From assembly GCA_910584525.1 (NCBI GenBank), contig CAJUAT010000045.1, positions 1 to 24,574 on the forward strand: 24,574 nucleotides of DNA. Direction: 5' to 3'. Below are positions 22,993 through 24,574 of this stretch, in pieces (positions within the stretch are counted from its first letter, which is position 1; each line of letters opens with the position of its first letter). Under the pieces are notes generated by a model. The model was given only the letters and a program-made list of their open reading frames with translations. It searched no databases and had not been told where the DNA came from. The translations under genes were made by a program, and so were the position numbers. Origin of the DNA: an uncultured Muribaculaceae bacterium (GTDB lineage Bacteria > Bacteroidota > Bacteroidia > Bacteroidales > Muribaculaceae).

Positions 22993-24288
22993 TCAGCATC
23001 CCCCGATTATGGATATCCGCGAATCTGGCTGAAGCTTCGAGATGGCCAGTGCCATATCGTTCATGTCATGAAATTCCGTATAGCCCGACTTTGGCCGACG
23101 CCCGGCATTATGCTGCCATGGCGCAAGCAGAAGCAATCTCCCTTCCGAACATAGCCGGAATCGTTCTCCCTGGGGCGTAAATCTCGACTCTATCCCGCTG
23201 TCGGTAATCTCTATTATCGCCGAGCCTTGCGCCAATGCCTTGTCGCGGATCCTCTTCTCCGCCGGATGAATGAAGGGGGATATCGGAACTGCTCCCGCCG
23301 AGATCTCTCTGAGGCATGAGGCCTCATATTCCGAAAACTGCGCCGCGCTCCATCTGCGATGAATCCTTATAGGCAGCAGATAATAATATCTAAGCAGAAA
23401 TATATTACCATAGGCGGCATATTCATGGTCGGCTATATTCAAATGCAGATATCGGCGAAAAAGCTCTCCGTTTTGACGCTTTATGATGGCACGCCGCGGA
23501 TTATCCTCTATATATCGCTCGGCTTTATCCAATTGCTCTCTGCTGTAAATGATTCGGTCATTGAAGGGCTGGAATAAGGTTTTCAAATCTGGAAGCCCGG
23601 CGATACGCTGCTGATGTTTGGAACAGGCTCCGAAAAAACCGGCCAGCTCCGAGCCCAGCATTCTCTTCAGCCGCTGTTCCACATGGAGGATAAAATGGAT
23701 ATGGTCGGGCATTACCACGAATTTCCTGACGCGCATCTCGGGATGAAATTTATTTATATCCTCCAGCTCTTTCATCACCATAATTCCGAGCTCGGAAAGA
23801 ATCGGAGCTATAACCTCGCCAGCCTTAAGGTGCGCCTGGCTGACGGCAGGCAATAACGAAAGCGGCAAGGAACCGGGAGCAGTGGTGGCCGTGATATGAT
23901 ATCTGGACGGCGAGCAATAATCATGGGAGAAAGAGCGGCGGCTTCCGCGATGGACCAGTGGCGACTTCTCCACCCATTCCGGCGCCACATGCTTCACCGG
24001 AAATCCAGTGCAATCCGGCCCTGCTTCCCTGCCGCCATCCGCTTCCCCAGGCAGCCCGGCAGCAGCTTCTTCTTGCAGCCCGGCAGCATCCTCATATTTA
24101 CTCGGCTGCCGCCTCGCCACACCAGCCGCTCCTCTTCCGATAGCTTCCGCGCCGCCTGCTACCATGCCCGCGCCGCCTGCTACCATGCCCGCGCCGCCTG
24201 CTACCATGCCCGCGCCGCCTGCTATCATGCCCGCGCCGCTTGCTATCATGCCCGCGCCGCTTGCTATTTTATCCTTTTCTTTCTCCAT
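22993..24288 (-). CDS. Y1 (HUH) REP-associated-type transposase with repetitive N-terminus and DprA-like C-terminal module
   Basis: Residues about 119-300 form the single-strand transposase domain. SHDYCSPSRYHITATT opens it, MPDHIHFILH gives the metal-binding HUH pair (H196, H198), and FNDRIIYSREQLDKAERYIEDNP carries the probable nucleophile Y259. Upstream lies an unusual 118-residue extension whose first part (8-51) is heptads of GGAGMVA type encoded by a 21-bp minisatellite. Downstream, ISPFIHPAEKRIRDKALAQG and FRLCSEGRLLLLAPW (336-391) resemble a Rossmann/DprA-like segment that I associate with Bacteroidales proteins of this kind. Total length 431, about twice a bare Y1 protein. Such single-copy transposases are linked to REP palindromes rather than to their own insertion sequence. 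No flanking IS ends are seen. ATG codons recur inside each heptad, so the true start is uncertain. Confidence 0.8.
   Translation of the reverse strand: MEKEKDKIASGAGMIASGAGMIAGGAGMVAGGAGMVAGGAGMVAGGAEAIGRGAAGVARRQPSKYEDAAGLQEEAAAGLPGEADGGREAGPDCTGFPVKHVAPEWVEKSPLVHRGSRRSFSHDYCSPSRYHITATTAPGSLPLSLLPAVSQAHLKAGEVIAPILSELGIMVMKELEDINKFHPEMRVRKFVVMPDHIHFILHVEQRLKRMLGSELAGFFGACSKHQQRIAGLPDLKTLFQPFNDRIIYSREQLDKAERYIEDNPRRAIIKRQNGELFRRYLHLNIADHEYAAYGNIFLLRYYYLLPIRIHRRWSAAQFSEYEASCLREISAGAVPISPFIHPAEKRIRDKALAQGSAIIEITDSGIESRFTPQGERFRLCSEGRLLLLAPWQHNAGRRPKSGYTEFHDMNDMALAISKLQPDSRISIIGGC
24149..24274. repeat. 21-bp minisatellite, five full units plus one degenerate
   Basis: Units at 24149, 24170, 24191, 24212 and 24233 follow GCGCCGCyTGCTAyCATGCCC. 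A decayed sixth unit lies at 24254-24274. The first three are identical; the others differ at one or two positions. Read on the minus strand they encode (G/S)GAGM(V/I)A heptads at the N-terminus of the transposase. The unit length is a multiple of three, so copy-number change keeps the frame. Confidence 0.95.
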
Positions 24289-24574
24289 ATCTGCTTATTT
24301 CTGATCTTTTATTCCTTTTTCTCTAAGCTGCCGCTGCGAATAGAGCCAGCTTTTGTGTGGCGAAGCGGAAGCTGAGTAATCAGGCCCGCTCCGCAAAGAA
24401 CTTTCTCGCCTTCTCCATGCTGAATCGCTGCTCCAGCCGGCTCTTTTTGCAAAATTAATAATTTCGGCAATTTCCCAGTTCGTTCAAATAAAAAATCAGC
24501 AAGGGAAAGGGAGATTTTCCCGCGAATTCAAAGACGAAGTGCGAAGGCTGTGAGCTGAAATGCCCATCCTCTCT
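24289..24574. other. Upstream region of the transposase gene with REP-like alternating inverted repeats
   Basis: No gene is seen. AAGCTG (24325-24330), CAGCTT (24347-24352) and AAGCTG (24369-24374) are spaced exactly 22 nt apart, so the middle copy can pair with either neighbour to form one of two exclusive hairpins. A -7-like TAATTTTG lies on the minus strand at 24457-24450, but no TTTG stands at the right distance. The last ~100 nt are A-rich with no clear signal. Confidence 0.45.

Noticed and set aside
24149..24274. CRISPR-like array
   Set aside because: The 21-bp units are directly adjacent with no spacers and are in frame with the transposase; no cas genes are present.
22993..24288. Complete IS200/IS605 insertion sequence
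   Set aside because: No TnpB, no left/right end hairpins at the expected distance and no target motif could be identified. The protein's architecture fits a domesticated REP-associated transposase better.

Overview
The window looks like chromosome from a member of the Bacteroidales, most likely Muribaculaceae or a close relative. Four things point there. Several promoters have the Bacteroidetes form TTTG-N20-TAnnTTTG. Secreted proteins end in a conserved GIYI-R tail that resembles type IX secretion sorting tails. BspA-type leucine-rich repeat proteins and DUF3575/DUF3868-type envelope proteins are present. The housekeeping genes (metK, rlmN, uup) are GC-rich. The family-level placement is inference.

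Layout. 1-370 holds no gene, only degenerate short repeats. 371-2170 (-) is a Uup-type ABC-F ATPase, preceded on the same strand by a secreted LRR protein (2222-3667, -). Divergent from that LRR gene are two paralogous proteins of about 610-640 residues (3930-5858 and 6121-7962, +). They look like glycosidase-type TIM barrels but have no signal peptide. A 195-bp long-hairpin element lies between them. They converge, across a shared terminator hairpin, on a minus-strand pair: a second LRR protein (9918-11372) followed by a secreted protein with FNxW carbohydrate-binding-like repeats (8036-9892). The stretch 2222-11372 therefore reads as an accessory island: LRR / barrel / hairpin element / barrel / FNxW protein / LRR.

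11373-18641 is core genome. A Bacteroidetes promoter drives a SAM-II-like riboswitch leader with a strong terminator hairpin just before metK. A PpiD/SurA-like membrane-anchored periplasmic protein follows under its own promoter. Next come a DUF3575 protein, a DUF3868/OmpA-like protein and the tRNA/rRNA methyltransferase rlmN, closely spaced and ending in a terminator. 18745-22965 is a run of four same-strand genes: MATE efflux pump, GNAT acetyltransferase, Bcr/CflA-type MFS exporter and YpfJ-type zinc metallopeptidase. A convergent Y1 (HUH) REP-associated-type transposase (22993-24288, -) closes the window. It carries an N-terminal extension encoded by a 21-bp minisatellite and a C-terminal module that resembles a DprA-like Rossmann segment.

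The items most worth attention are the barrel-protein pair with the hairpin element between them, the metK leader, the near-identical 3' ends shared by two unrelated secreted-protein genes, and the composite transposase. No rRNA, tRNA, CRISPR array or complete insertion sequence was seen.
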